A stretch of DNA of 64,000 bases. Origin: Desarmillaria ectypa. Taxonomy: Eukaryota > Basidiomycota > Agaricomycetes > Agaricales > Physalacriaceae. The stretch covers positions 248,001-312,000 of the forward strand of contig JAUDYN010000006.1 in assembly GCA_030407005.1 (NCBI GenBank), written 5' to 3'. The notes beneath the pieces are model-generated. The model saw only the letters and a program-made list of their open reading frames with translations, was not told the origin of the DNA and did no database searches. Positions 1-10,402 of this stretch are shown here, piece by piece (positions within the stretch are counted from its first letter, which is position 1; each line of letters begins with the position of its first letter). The position numbers and the translations under genes are program-made.

Positions 1-444
1 TCCGCGCGCTAAATGAAGTAAGAAGGACGTTACGGAAGGAAACAAGTAAAGTACCCGATATGTTACAAGCGGGATAGGATTTTCTGAGTCGCAATCCCGT
101 GCATGACTCTTTTTCAATATGTTTTGTAGCCGATATCTAATCCAGGATCTCTATCACCTCATCAGGTTGGTGACTGTTAGGAATCTGCCGAAATCAGGAT
201 ATGAGAGTGAGGGGCGACAAGTGATGATCGAAGCGAGGTAGGATATGTTATAAAGATGTATGTCGTTAGGGAATAGAATGGATTCCGGCAAGGGTTCGTG
301 AGGAGACCTGAGAGGCCCGGTTTGCGAGGTAAAGGGGTCAGTAAGTGCGAAGCAATTACTGTAGGAAGCAGCCGGTGAGCACAGAGCTATTACCGATATA
401 AAAAGCCTGTGAGCGCGGAGCTATTACGGGCTTTAGGTGAAGAC

Positions 445-524
445 AAGCGCTAGGCGTAGTCTTCGGATTGGTGTCGGAAAGCGCTTGGCGTATCCAACGA
501 GTTGTTCAGCAAGCGCTAGGCGTA
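445..524 (+). repeat. Three short near-identical units in a row
   Basis: A 14-nt unit, AAGCGCTAGGCGTA, begins at 445 and 511. A one-base variant (AAGCGCTTGGCGTA) begins at 479. Spacing is 34 and 32 bases, and each unit contains the palindrome AGCGCT. Just upstream, around 375-430, a related pair of GAGC-rich phrases ending in GAGCTATTAC also occurs twice. I see no gene in 1-1,000. Function unknown. Confidence 0.5.
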
Positions 525-562
525 ACCGATCAGATGCTTAGTTCACACAATGAAGTGGACTT

Positions 563-745
563 GAAGATGAGTAGATTCATTGATTTTTACAATGTTACAG
601 ACGGTATTTATATACTAAAAGGCTCGAGTCATGAATATTCTACAATGTTCTATTATATTCTAGTATGAGCAAGAAGAATAGAGAAAGTAAGAGAAAATTA
701 TGTGTGAGTCACTGCTAGGACCGAGAAGGCCGAGTGTAGGCATGC
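563..745 (+). repeat. Dispersed repeat R1, left copy
   Basis: This stretch of about 180 bp recurs in the same orientation at 60,065-60,255. Shared landmarks in order are a TTTATATACTAA TATA-like site, a TATTCTACAATGTTC block, a TATTCTAGTAT block, AAGTAAGAGAAAAT, and CACTGCTAGGACCGAGAAGG. The TATA-like site near one end suggests a solo-LTR or MITE remnant, but I see no clear termini or target-site duplication. Confidence 0.6.
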
Positions 746-1003
746 ATTGACTCATGCACCAAGTTTACGGATACGCGAGATCCATAACAGTGACAATGAT
801 TATGTCTACGTGGGACCCGAAGGAACTACGTAAGTGGAAGCACCTGTACTTCGAAGGACAGGTACTTAGTTTGGTGACTGGATCTGAGATATGCTGCAGT
901 GGTCCCCCTATACCTGAACAGTCAACAAACCCGCTACCACCCGGCAATTACGGCTGGTATTCAGCCAGTAAGTCTCGTATCTCGAGGTAACAGCACTTCT
1001 GAC

Positions 1004-1675
1004 ATGGCCTCCCAGGCAGATAGGAACACCGATACCTTCCGGAGGCGCTTCAGGCATCAGGCCCATATATTTCCTGATCATGAAGCAGAACGCATCCGGT
1101 GGTCATTGCGGTCCAGAAAAGATGGTAAGCCTCGTCGCGTCCTTGCATCGCTCATCGGCATTGACGCATATAAAGCACCTCCGTTATGTGGTTGTGTGTC
1201 AGATGCCTCAACGATGGAAATTTACCTCGTTAACGATCTGGGCGTGCCAAAATAACGCGCCCAGCTTCTCCTTGGTTCTGTGGAATATGGCTCAGTTTAT
1301 GATTTTTCTGTTCCTTCCCACACGAACATAGTCTCGTCCTTCCTCGGTCCCGCTCGCGACCCCGCAATCGAGATGGGAGACAACATCGTTATATACTTTT
1401 CGGGACACGGCTCGTGCTACTCCCCGTCGGACTTTGACCACACCGCAGAGATAGGATCAATTGAAGCACTCTGTCCCATGGACCGTGAAGATCTCGATGC
1501 GGACGGCGTCCCAATCCCTGACATCAGCGATAGAGAGATCAACAGCATTCTCAAAGAGGTCTCTCGTAACAAGGGGAATCATATCACGTTCATCCTGGAC
1601 TGCTGCCATCCTGGTTCTCTTTCTCCTCCATATCGTTCTCAGTCGGGTGTGCTCCTGAAGATTCCGAAGACATGA
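1004..1675 (+). pseudogene. Metacaspase (caspase-like peptidase C14) pseudogene
   Basis: The reading frame is collinear with the intact metacaspase at 13,355-14,907. It covers the first beta strand (LIGIDAYKAPPL), the His box YFSGHGS, the acidic loop CPMDREDLDADGVPIPDI and the Cys box DCCHPGS. It is broken in two ways. A GAA-to-TAA change gives an in-frame stop at 1,253-1,255, right after GVPK. After the Cys box the sequence no longer matches, and a stop follows at 1,673. The residue after the catalytic Cys-His is Pro where the intact gene has Ser. The C-terminal third of the p20/p10 region is missing. Metacaspases are Cys peptidases that cleave after Lys/Arg and act in stress responses; this copy should be inactive. 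Confidence 0.85.
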
Positions 1676-1880
1676 AGAACAAATTGTGCAAAAGGAGGCT
1701 CTGCGGCAGGTAACTGCAGCAGGCAATCCAGCCGTCCCTCAAGGATAGCAGCAGATAATCCCAGTATCCAGTAAAAATAGTGGAAGACACTTATAGCTCT
1801 CTGCAGAACGGACGCAGGCCTCCAGAATGTTTCTGTTCAGGAGCACGGACGACAAGCTGAAGTACATTGAAGATTGATGT

Positions 1881-1950
1881 TAGTGGAAATTGTCGGAATC
1901 GAACCGGGATCATAAGGTCGCATTCACGATTGCACCAAAGCACCCTGGCA
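1881..1950 (-). repeat. tRNA-like sequence S1 (Pol III B-box consensus)
   Basis: On the minus strand this contains an exact B-box consensus, GGTTCGATTCC (1,895-1,905), preceded about 40 nt upstream by TTTGGTGCAATCGT, which resembles an A box. The order and several bases match two other sites at 54,562 and 54,984. The acceptor stem does not pair convincingly and the anticodon arm is not convincing, so it is not a functional tRNA gene. It could be a decayed tRNA pseudogene or the head of a tRNA-derived SINE. Confidence 0.35.
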
Positions 1951-2181
1951 GCAATATAGCATCTGAAGCCTCGCCTTCCATCCGCACGCCGGGCAACACA
2001 GAAATGTCAACTGCTTTCCTTCCCAGGTGATCACTGCAAAGCGATTTTGCCTACGTTGCGAATGCACATGATAATTTGTAATAGCCGCAACAATGACCAG
2101 GAAGGGCTTTACACAGAAAGAGGTAAAGACTACCATACAAACAGTCCAAGGCAGGTCTCTACTATCCAAAGTCTGCCGCAC
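1920..2181 (-). pseudogene. Gene fragment with a Cys-rich end; paralogue at 56,172-56,420
   Basis: The minus-strand frame ends in a Cys-rich stretch, CCPACGWKARLQMLYCCQGA. The region at 56,172-56,420 on the same strand encodes a recognisably related stretch, CCTACRQKVGSHIIHCCKDA. Both share an upstream segment with a hydrophobic run and similar spacing. Neither copy has a clear start, and I do not recognise the family. They are probably two fragments of one gene family or of an unrecognised mobile element. Confidence 0.4.
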
Positions 2182-2189
2182 CGATCCCT

Positions 2190-3165
2190 CCGCCTAGATG
2201 TTGACGGAAGGTCTTTAGTAGAGAGGCAGCAGCTGCATGATAGTGAATGGGAACTGTGCTTGAAGCATCTTCACCTCCCGGACCTGAACGTCCACCCTCG
2301 CGCTAGCCTCGGAAAAAAACATTGGATGACGACACAGGCTCAGTAAAATACATGGCGCTGAGAAGAACTTGGCCCGGCGAAGGTGAGAAATTGGACAAAG
2401 ACTCACAGAACACTGAAAACACTCTCTGTCTGTTCCTAAGAGACGCTCTCCTTCAGCGAGGGTAGGACTTCCTACGGAGCCTGGAGTAGGATAGAACGAA
2501 AGAAGTCCCACCACGTCATCGCGTACTCGGGAAACTTCTACTCACAAGCGTTTATTCTTCTTAGGTATCTCGGGTCGTATGCAGGAGTTAGCTGGGTCCG
2601 AGTCTTAGCTGAAGTTCATCGTGAGAAACCCCGTGAACGTGCGTACGTCCATCATCCGGGTATGTTCTATGCGTGAACTCTGTCGAAGTAAACAGAACAA
2701 TCATGGGATTACTAGAACAAGGTCAGCTTGCGAGTCAGAAAGCACTGGAAAGAGCATAATAATATTTACCTCGGATGAAGTTGACCGCTTTTCTCACTAT
2801 GATCTCTCCTCGCAAATTTATGCCTCCCGAGGCCCGGGCAGCATTGACATTTCTTGCGTTTCAAGGCATGGAAAAGCTGCCTGTATATTCGATACAACAA
2901 TCTCTTCTACGCCTTCAACACTCAGCGGTAGCCCTATTTTTCTGCTCGATCGTCTCGCCACGAAGGAGTAGAAATCACATGCTTTCTGCCAAAACCAGGG
3001 AAGGCTGAAGGCGAAAAGGCGAAAAGGCGAAAAACAAAAATGACAGTAGCCCATGAAATGCCACTAGCTGTTGTTGGTCGAGGAAGGGCTGGAGTACCAA
3101 AAGGCCAGGTGCATGCATATCGTTATCCGCAAACTCGATACGACGTGTGAACGATGGAAACGATT
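2190..3165. other. No gene supported
   Basis: Only short unconvincing open frames are present. There is a run of GCGAAAAGG units at about 3,010-3,035 (GGCGAAAA repeated three times). No RNA gene, domain or splice-consistent gene model is visible. Confidence 0.5.
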
Positions 3166-3167
3166 CT

Positions 3168-3330
3168 CAGCAATAGACAGCCCAGGAGCAAGTCGTGCAT
3201 GGTGTAAGAAGGAAACAAGGAGTCATTGCATGGCCACGTGGTACGGTTGACCTGAATTGTGGATCCACATGGGTCCCTTCTTCCACTTTGTCACCGTCAC
3301 TCACCTCCAAACGAATAAGGCTGCATCCCA
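3168..3330 (+). repeat. Dispersed repeat R2, copy 1
   Basis: Shared landmarks across three copies are ATAGACAGCCCAGGAGCAAG, AAGAAGGAAACAAG, CCACGTGGTA and a GGATCCACATGGGTCC block. Copy 2 lies inverted at 52,180-52,350 and copy 3 direct at 58,968-59,135 (more diverged). Copies differ by scattered substitutions and small indels. Size and dispersal fit a MITE or a short non-autonomous element. The CACGTG inside is a generic E-box palindrome and may be coincidental. Confidence 0.65.
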
Positions 3331-4097
3331 AGGCTTGCTTTCCTCTTCTATTCATTTTGTCCGCTTGCGACGACATCCTCTTTCTTATGGATATTTTCAA
3401 AATGGAGGATATCCGTTTTTCAAATCCCTTGGCGGTTGCCACCGAGGTCCGATGATTCACTAGCCTACTTCTTCAACAATAATTATGGCAGGCAACAAAT
3501 TCTCTTGAAAAAGAGAGAATCACAGTTCCATGTTGGCCCCAATGATTTCAAGGCCTAGACTTGTATTATGAATTCATCCTCATTTTCATTATCCTTCCTA
3601 TAAGCTAGCCGGTCATATATCCACGACGGGCGGCAAAAAGCACAAAATATCGATGATCTACGCCAGAAACAATGGAGGCTTGGAAAGCTATTCCAACCGA
3701 CCGCCCTATAATCGTCTTGCCTGGCCCCACAAAAATTGCAAGTTACGGTGGATGTACAAACTTTCGTACAGCCCAGCTAAGTTCCCTATATCAATAATAG
3801 CCGCCTCCAATATCCTCTCTGTCAAGTCTTTGCAGAACAACAATGATACGTTTATGTTCTCACACGCTTTACCCAGTGAAGTAGTCATAGCTGAGTGTAT
3901 CATCTTCTCGCGGTGATTTCTCAAAATTCAACACCCTTATTTTTTATTCAGCGTTCAATCAACGACTCGTCCCCTTCACTGGCGCCTTCGTACATCGATG
4001 GATGTCATTCCTAGATCTGTATACCTCGCCCTTTTGTCTTTACCCAGTCACTGTATACCGCATGGGCATCATGGCCTAGAGTGTATGTGCCGCAACA
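3331..4097. other. No gene supported
   Basis: Only short frames without recognisable motifs are present. Nothing in the stretch matches the neighbouring genes or repeats. Confidence 0.4.
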
Positions 4098-4342
4098 TTC
4101 CCCCATACCTGAACATCGACAGACCCGCTACCCACCGGTGATTACGGTTAGTATTCAGCCAGTAAGATCCATATCTCGAGATAGCAGCGCTTCTGACATG
4201 GTCTCCCCAGGCGGATAGGAACACAGATATCTTCCCAAAGCTGCATAAGGCATCAGCCTAAGTGTTTCATAACCATGAAGCAGAGTGCATCCGGTGGTCA
4301 TTGCGATCCAGAAAAGATGGTAAGCCTCGTCGCGTCCCCGCA
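4098..4342 (+). pseudogene. Partial duplicate of the metacaspase pseudogene 5' region
   Basis: This stretch matches about 905-1,148 base for base over long runs, for example ATTCAGCCAGTAAG, GAAGCAGAGTGCATCCGGTGG and GAAAAGATGGTAAGCC, with scattered substitutions. The match stops just before the first caspase beta strand, so the duplicate carries only upstream and 5' sequence and no catalytic region. The breakpoint lies close to a possible GTAAGC splice donor shared by both copies. Confidence 0.75.
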
Positions 4343-4404
4343 TCTTTGGCTGACTGAGGGTTATTCACATAGTTTGACGTGATACTGAAGGTGGCGCAAG
4401 TGGT

Positions 4405-5078
4405 GATGGCAAAAGATCGACATCGGTACTTTGTCACTGGCTCCGAAGAAAACAAAGTTGGTCTGGATTTTCATACCATACTATGTTCGCATAGTAAGTC
4501 ATTTGTTGGTGTGTAATGGCACCAGTTCTTATTTGTTCTTGCAGATCTATGATGTCTCTCTTGATATATGTTCTACGCTGGCTGAATTCGAAAATACACC
4601 AAATACGGCCTACCTGCATAAGGAGCACATTTCTTTCTTCTTAGGCAACGCGTTTAGCATCGGCGTCGACGTGAGCAAGCATTTGCACTAGCTCCACATT
4701 CACGCAGCTCACCCAACTTTAGGATAACCACCTTGTCGTATTATTTCGCGATATTGGTCCTACTCAATCACTCCTTCCATCCCATCTCACGATAAAATGG
4801 AACGACTGTTTTCTCAGAGAGGATTTCCGGCTATCTCTCAGAGTGAACATTGTGGATTGTGATATTCGCAAACGGTATCCCAACGGGGTTATCTTTGAGA
4901 TGATGAGGGAGCTTAGCGTAGATTAAAAAGACCGCGAGATGGAAGCTATTGCACCGCTAAGTGATCCACGTTGGCACACTGTGCTAGGCTAGACTATCTT
5001 GGAGGATGTCATAGAGATGAGGAGTGCTGCAAAGTACAAGCCTTGGGATGACGAAGGCGCGGCAGAGATGGATTGAAT
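4405..5078 (+). pseudogene. Degenerate protein-coding gene, family not recognised
   Basis: Between 4,405 and 4,690 a frame continues across a plausible intron (donor GTAAGT after 4,492, acceptor TTGCAG near 4,544). A second frame from about 4,799 reads as a typical globular protein, with phrases such as WNDCFLREDFRLSLRVNIVD and KYKPWDDEGAAEMD. It is interrupted by in-frame stops after ELSVD (TAA) and after HTVLG (TAG). The amino-acid composition looks protein-coding and the stops look like lesions. I cannot assign a function or be sure that both halves belong to one gene. Confidence 0.4.
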
Positions 5079-5177
5079 TGTAACTGAGCGAGTTCTGACA
5101 TACGATGCAGCGTGGAATTTGGACTTTGGATTTTCGCGTTGATTAACAGGTCTTCTTGCTATCTATCGCCAAACAAC

Positions 5178-5192
5178 GATTTATTTAAATAA
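5178..5192 (+). promoter_or_regulatory. Candidate TATA-type core promoter of the 5,267 gene
   Basis: An A+T run containing TTATTTAAATAAT lies about 80 bp upstream of the first ATG of the 925-aa gene, in an otherwise mixed-composition stretch. Position and composition fit a TATA-like element. There is no expression evidence. Confidence 0.3.
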
Positions 5193-5266
5193 TCAGGCAC
5201 AGCCCCCGAAGTCGAAGATGTCGTTATACCCAGACCACAGCATTCCAAACTTGACATCTAACTATC

Positions 5267-8195
5267 ATGGCGACCATTTCCATCGACATCGCTGGCGTCG
5301 TAGGAGAAATATGTGACATTATCAGCTCGATCAAGGAAAACTGCGTGGCGCAGAAAGAGAAGCGGAAGACAGCACAACTATTAGTTTACAGGGCGCTGTC
5401 GCTTCATCCTGCACTCGAGAGCATGAAGCCGCCTACAGGAATGCTCGCTGATGTCGACTGGTATCACGAACTACGGAAGCCGTCATTCGTTGCTGGGATC
5501 TTTCGGAAACTAGGTATGTGATAGCCATCTACTGTGCAGTTTAGCTCATGGATTAGGTTGCAGGGCAGAATGAACATTTCAAGACTACAGCACTTCTCGG
5601 TGAAACTGGCACGAGAGCGAGGATTATGATGCTGTTACTTTGGATCATCGGACATCGCCTTTCAGAGGACGAAGTCGGAAGGCTACTCTCACACACCCTC
5701 GGCGATGCGTTCCGAGTAACAAACAGCCTGAGCGTTACCTTGGCTACCGAGCTGATGCAGCTCGATTCCGTCAAACCTGTTCTGGTTAGCTTGAGAAAAA
5801 TGATAAAAACAAAACTGCCTTTACCACCAGGTGAATAATTAAGTAACAACTTTGCGTATGAGTTGCTAACCTGATTCTTACAGACCGTAACCCGTTTGTA
5901 GGAGAAGACTACAACCCGGCCGATGAGGACAAGGTGTTGCCTCGTGCGGAGCTCTGGGGATACGAGCTTCCCGAAGAGATGAGATACGAGTATGACGTTC
6001 GTCGGAACCCGTCCTTGCTACTCCAACCATTACAAGGCAGTGTTATCATTCCTCAGACAAAACTGACGCTCCTGCTCATTCGGTGGGCGTCATCAAATTT
6101 TGGTCTGGGAAAGAAGATCTATTCTGCAGAGGAACTAGACTCTACAGCGTTTTGGAACGCAGATCCTCCCGAGAGTGACGAGGAGATATTGGCAATGGAA
6201 TGGTCCTCTGATGAGGATGATGATGATTATGCATTCGAGGTTCACGATGGGATGGCGGCCCCAATATATGAAGTCGTATTTGATGGGCCTCTCGAAGGTT
6301 GGATTCATGAACGCTTTTGTGCCGTTTACCCTGTGCATGGTTGGGCTCATAACAGCTTTGCTCGCATTCTGCTGTTTAACGCATTCTGCAGCACTCAGTC
6401 ATTTCCAGAAGAACGAGATATCGTTTCTGCGATTCACATCGCCGATCATCTGTCTCAGAAATACCCTCTCGAGGTCATTCTCTACATGCAACCTTTCGTC
6501 GTGGCGCGATCCCTATTGTTGTGGAAAGAGAACTTTGAACATAAGCCTTGGGTGACGAATTTCTCGCAATGGACAAGGCGCCAGCGAGGGATGGCATTGA
6601 TATTCTCTGATCCAGTGAAATGGGACATGGAGCAGAACGTGATGGACGTTGAGCTTAAAGTTTTTCGTGAAGTTAGGGAGTTTCTCTTTGACCCGCTGAG
6701 ATCCTGTCAGCATGTCGGAGACATTCTTTCTCTCCCCCTCCTCAGTGAACCACAACGGCCATCTGAGGGAGAGCTACCTTCCCTCGACTTCTCTGGGTGT
6801 ATATGTGGGGAGTGCGCCTCCATATATTCCTCGTTTTCTCCATCGCTGCAGACCTTTCATCAGCACTACTATTTCGTCACGGAATCCCGTCCGGATGGAT
6901 GTACGGCATGGGTTGATGCCTGGGAGCCGATACTTGAAGAGGCGGAAGGCTGGTTCGGCGAGTTGACCTCACGAGTAGAGAGTCAATTTATGCTCTATCC
7001 AATCCTTGACGCACAAAGAGCAGGGCCAGCCGTGCTAGAAGTGTGTCGGAGAATGGGAATAGATGTGGGTGCCGACATCTCAGATGCTGATCTTCTTCGG
7101 TTTTTGGTGGCTCTAACCACAATAGGAGACGACAGGCCGGATTCGACAACAAAGTGCTTCTCCGTGACGACCAGTGTATCGCTTCCCGTTCCTCCGGGTG
7201 ATTCTGGACTCGGATACGTGGTGAAGAGACCATGGGCCGACGATCGAGAGGAATATCTCGACGATCTTGAGGAGAGTCCTGTGGACCATGTCCTTTTCGT
7301 CACAGGAGGATGGTTGTATGACCTAGTAGGCATTGATGGAGTTACGCTGCTTCATTCACGAGAAGATGTTTCTATTTCCTATCGCACCCTCTTTCCTGGA
7401 AAATTCTCTGCCGTCTGTATGCCTAGCTTCAGGCCCGACTTTCCCGGATGGGTTCCTCAACTGCACGACGAGGAAGAACTACAAACAGTTGATCCCATCC
7501 GAGTGAATGACGATGGCGATCAAGGACACATGTCTATATTCCTCAGCAATTTAAAGAGTGATGGCTTTCCGCTGCTATCGGTTTTAGACAAAGGATCGAC
7601 TACACCGCGCGGTGCTGTTGCGGTGTTTATACAAGTGCGCATAGCAGGAAGGGTTGTCGAGACGGCATATCGTCCAGTCGTGAAGTGCGGACGTGCATGT
7701 GAACATCGCGAGCAATGGGGACGCATGACGCACTGTGCCCGTACTTCATACGAAGTCTTAGAGCGTGTTCTCCCTCCTAGCGATGACGAGCTATCAACCA
7801 GTGCAGATAGCAATATCTTGGAACCAGAAATGTCAGCGGCAGGTCAAGAAGCATATATTTTGCGAAAGAGAATGCAGGTCATTTCTGATAGGCTGGTGAA
7901 GCTTTCCGAGGCGGGCGCCCTTCTGGAGAGAAATAGGGCATGTATAATCCGATGTGGTGCTAGAGATGGGCCTATCGATCCTATTATCGTGTTGGCCGCG
8001 TCGCTGAAGAAAAAGATTTATGTTATCCACCGAAGGTGAGGTTGATATTACTAGTTTGAGAAAAATCCTGACCATTAAATCAGCGAGTGCTGGGACTGTG
8101 CAGTTTCTATGATGCAAGAATTTGATTGCACCGTTGGATTGGCAGAGGATGTCAAAGTCGTGAAATGCTGTCGTGATTGTCTCATATCTAGATAA
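5267..8195 (+). CDS. Hypothetical 925-aa protein, acidic, Cys-rich C-terminus
   Basis: Four exons fit with consistent phase: 5,267-5,513, 5,564-5,830, 5,884-8,035 and 8,084-8,195. Introns are 48-53 bp with GT-AG borders. I do not recognise the family. The N-terminus (about residues 1-60) is a predicted helical stretch starting MATISIDIAGVVGEICDIIS. An acidic stretch with DEDDDDY lies near residue 275. Three Cys clusters are visible: CICGEC in the middle, CGRACEH followed by THC near residues 770-790, and a C-terminal set ECWDCAV ... CCRDC. These could bind zinc but match no motif I know. The last exon adds the final Cys cluster, which supports the splice model. The gene is intact, has normal CpG content and is flanked by an unrelated transporter. 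I infer a lineage-restricted gene. Confidence 0.75.
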
Positions 8196-8483
8196 CCGAG
8201 CTTTCTTTTCTTTCGATCCTTTTTTACGCTAGCGGGAATGCATACGGAAATATGCCGAACAAAGTATTCATCAAGCTAGCGTCAGCAGACGAGACTTTTT
8301 AGCCTGTTATTTCCTTGCTTGATCTTCGAAGACCATTGTCGATTCGGGTAACACACCTGACCTAATTGAACCTTGTAGTAAATACCCTTCATTTGATATC
8401 TAATCTATGATCAACACGTCTAACCTAGGAAAGAGGGAAAAGGCACTTTGGGACTCGGAGACAGTCACATAATCGTCCTTCCA

Positions 8484-9956
8484 TCAGAAATCCACCCCAT
8501 CATCGAGAGTCAACGTCTCCGAACGAAGAAAATGAAGTGACGGCGACGTAGATGTTGCCGCATCCATAAACATTCGTTCGGACACTGGCTCCGATTCGGA
8601 CTTCCCCTCCACCACCATAACCAAACTTGGTGCCTCGAAAATCTGTTTACTGTACACCAATACTAGTGTACGTGAAGCTACCAAGGACCACATGACCAGG
8701 GTCGCGACCGCATATACCGATCCCCAGACCCGAAAGAACGGAGAGTCCAAAGTTTTCGCAAGACCCAGAGTAAGGTTAGCATACACGCCCTGAACACCGA
8801 GTTTGAGCATGGAACAGGACGATTAGCCAAGCACTTACGTTCGGGAAAATGATCCCCCAGATTTCCAATTTGAAGGGGACACGGGTTTGGCGAAGTACAG
8901 TGTACATGCCGAGGATTGCGAAGAAGAGCCACATCGATTCGAGCGACCACAGGGCGAGGGCAACTGTGGTGCACGTTACACTTATTGACTCCCCCGTTGT
9001 TATGGCAGTCAAGAATTCGGAGGAGCCGTACGGGAGCGGTAGCACGGCTCGGAAGAATTGTCCCAGAAGTAGGATAGTGTACCCTGATCGACCTGTAGGT
9101 CCGAGGGGGAGGAATACAGAATATATACCAGTTCCCGACGGGAGGCCACGAACAATAAGGCGGAGGAGGTATACTGTTAAAATCATCAAGTTGACTGATA
9201 GACCGATGGATACGAGGTATATAGAGAAGGTAGCCGTGATAAGCGCATGGTTGAGGGAGTATTTGGATAGTGAAGCGGATAATACAGCGCCGCCTGAGGA
9301 TGTGACGATCAAGCTAATAACGGGCAGCAGCCAGGCCGATGTCATCGTTTGCATTGTGGGATGTTTGTGCGCTATCATCCTAGAAAGGCCAGATCGGCGC
9401 CCATAATCAACTACAAGAAAACATTGTCTTTAAAGGCCCACTTACATTCCGTGGAGCGTGCCAAAGAAACACAGAATAGAACCTGCGACGTCCAACCACC
9501 AAAATGCCCAAATGACATACAGAAATGGCTTGTCACCAAAACTATAGTCCTCATGAATGAGACTGACCGCAATAGCAAGAAGCGTGATTGCACCTGTCGG
9601 GAAGGCACAGATGAAAAGCCTCTCGACGGGATGACGACACAAGATGCCCCATATTTCCGGGAACATGATGAAGCGAACGACGGAAAGGACGGTGAAGAGG
9701 ATATACAGACAGAAATTAAGAAAGAAGAACGTAAGTGTGGCGAACCTCATTCCCCAGGATCCCGTCCCATAGGGAAAGTCATGGAATAGGATACTGAGTA
9801 TCCCAGTGCTCATGTTCACGGTGAACCACGCTGGAGAAAAATGTCTGAAAGTAACCATTGAATCCAATTGAGATAGTCGTCAGTACCGACAGACACTCGA
9901 AGAAGCCGTGCGCACCTGATAACATCTTTGAGGGTTTTATTAGAAATATCTGCCAT
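8484..9956 (-). CDS. SSU1-like transporter (TDT family: sulfite efflux / C4-dicarboxylate)
   Basis: Four exons fit on the minus strand: 9,916-9,956, 9,446-9,844, 8,839-9,379 and 8,484-8,789, giving 428 aa. All introns are GT-AG and phase-consistent, 49-71 bp. The family hallmark HFSPAWFTVNMSTGIL straddles the first splice junction, as expected for SSU1/Mae1/SLAC1-type proteins, which have about ten membrane helices. Several further hydrophobic segments follow, and a short cytoplasmic tail ends the protein. Family members export sulfite (Ssu1) or move malate (Mae1) at the plasma membrane. The early PAWFTVNMSTG form and the length resemble Ssu1 more than Mae1, but substrate cannot be settled from sequence. 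The first coding exon is only 41 nt. No disruption is seen. Confidence 0.85.
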
Positions 9957-10139
9957 AAAGCCTTGTTGTCCGGGTGAAGAGAGCGGATAATGCAATCATT
10001 TCTGTTATGCAAAGGGCAGCTTTATACTTGAGGAGGAATTCAATAAGCGCTGATGAGTACGGCATCATCGCGGAGCTTACCTATTTTTTTTTTCTCCCCT
10101 ACGGATGGAATAAGGAACGACCGACCTACAACGTTATGG

Positions 10140-10400
10140 ACCTGGGAACGGTCCGTTAGACCCGTAAATCAAACCATAGCACTGCCACAATTCAGAGAGA
10201 ACTCACGAGCGAATCTCCCAACACCTTTTCATTAGTAAAGAACCACTGGCGTAGACGATCATGCTATCAAGAAGCAGCCCCACGGACATCCATGCTTCAA
10301 TTGGAGCAGGAAGATGCATCAGATCGGCGTACGTTAACTTTCTAGCAGACGGGGGTATTTGTGTCGTGTTTACCGGTCTGGTTATACATGTCAAAAGCAG
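10140..10400 (-). pseudogene. Remnant of a DUF6534-like membrane protein
   Basis: A minus-strand frame from about 10,394 to 10,203 reads KLTYADLMHLPAPIEAW, then a hydrophobic helix, then KRCWEIRS and a GTGAGT donor. This resembles the penultimate helix of the DUF6534/DUF6533 multi-pass proteins that are abundant in Agaricomycetes. A plausible acceptor downstream gives only a few codons before a stop, and the upstream region (to about 10,740) contains only weak echoes of earlier helices. I think it is a decayed gene; a mis-modelled intact gene is possible. Confidence 0.4.
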
Positions 10401-10402
10401 TT

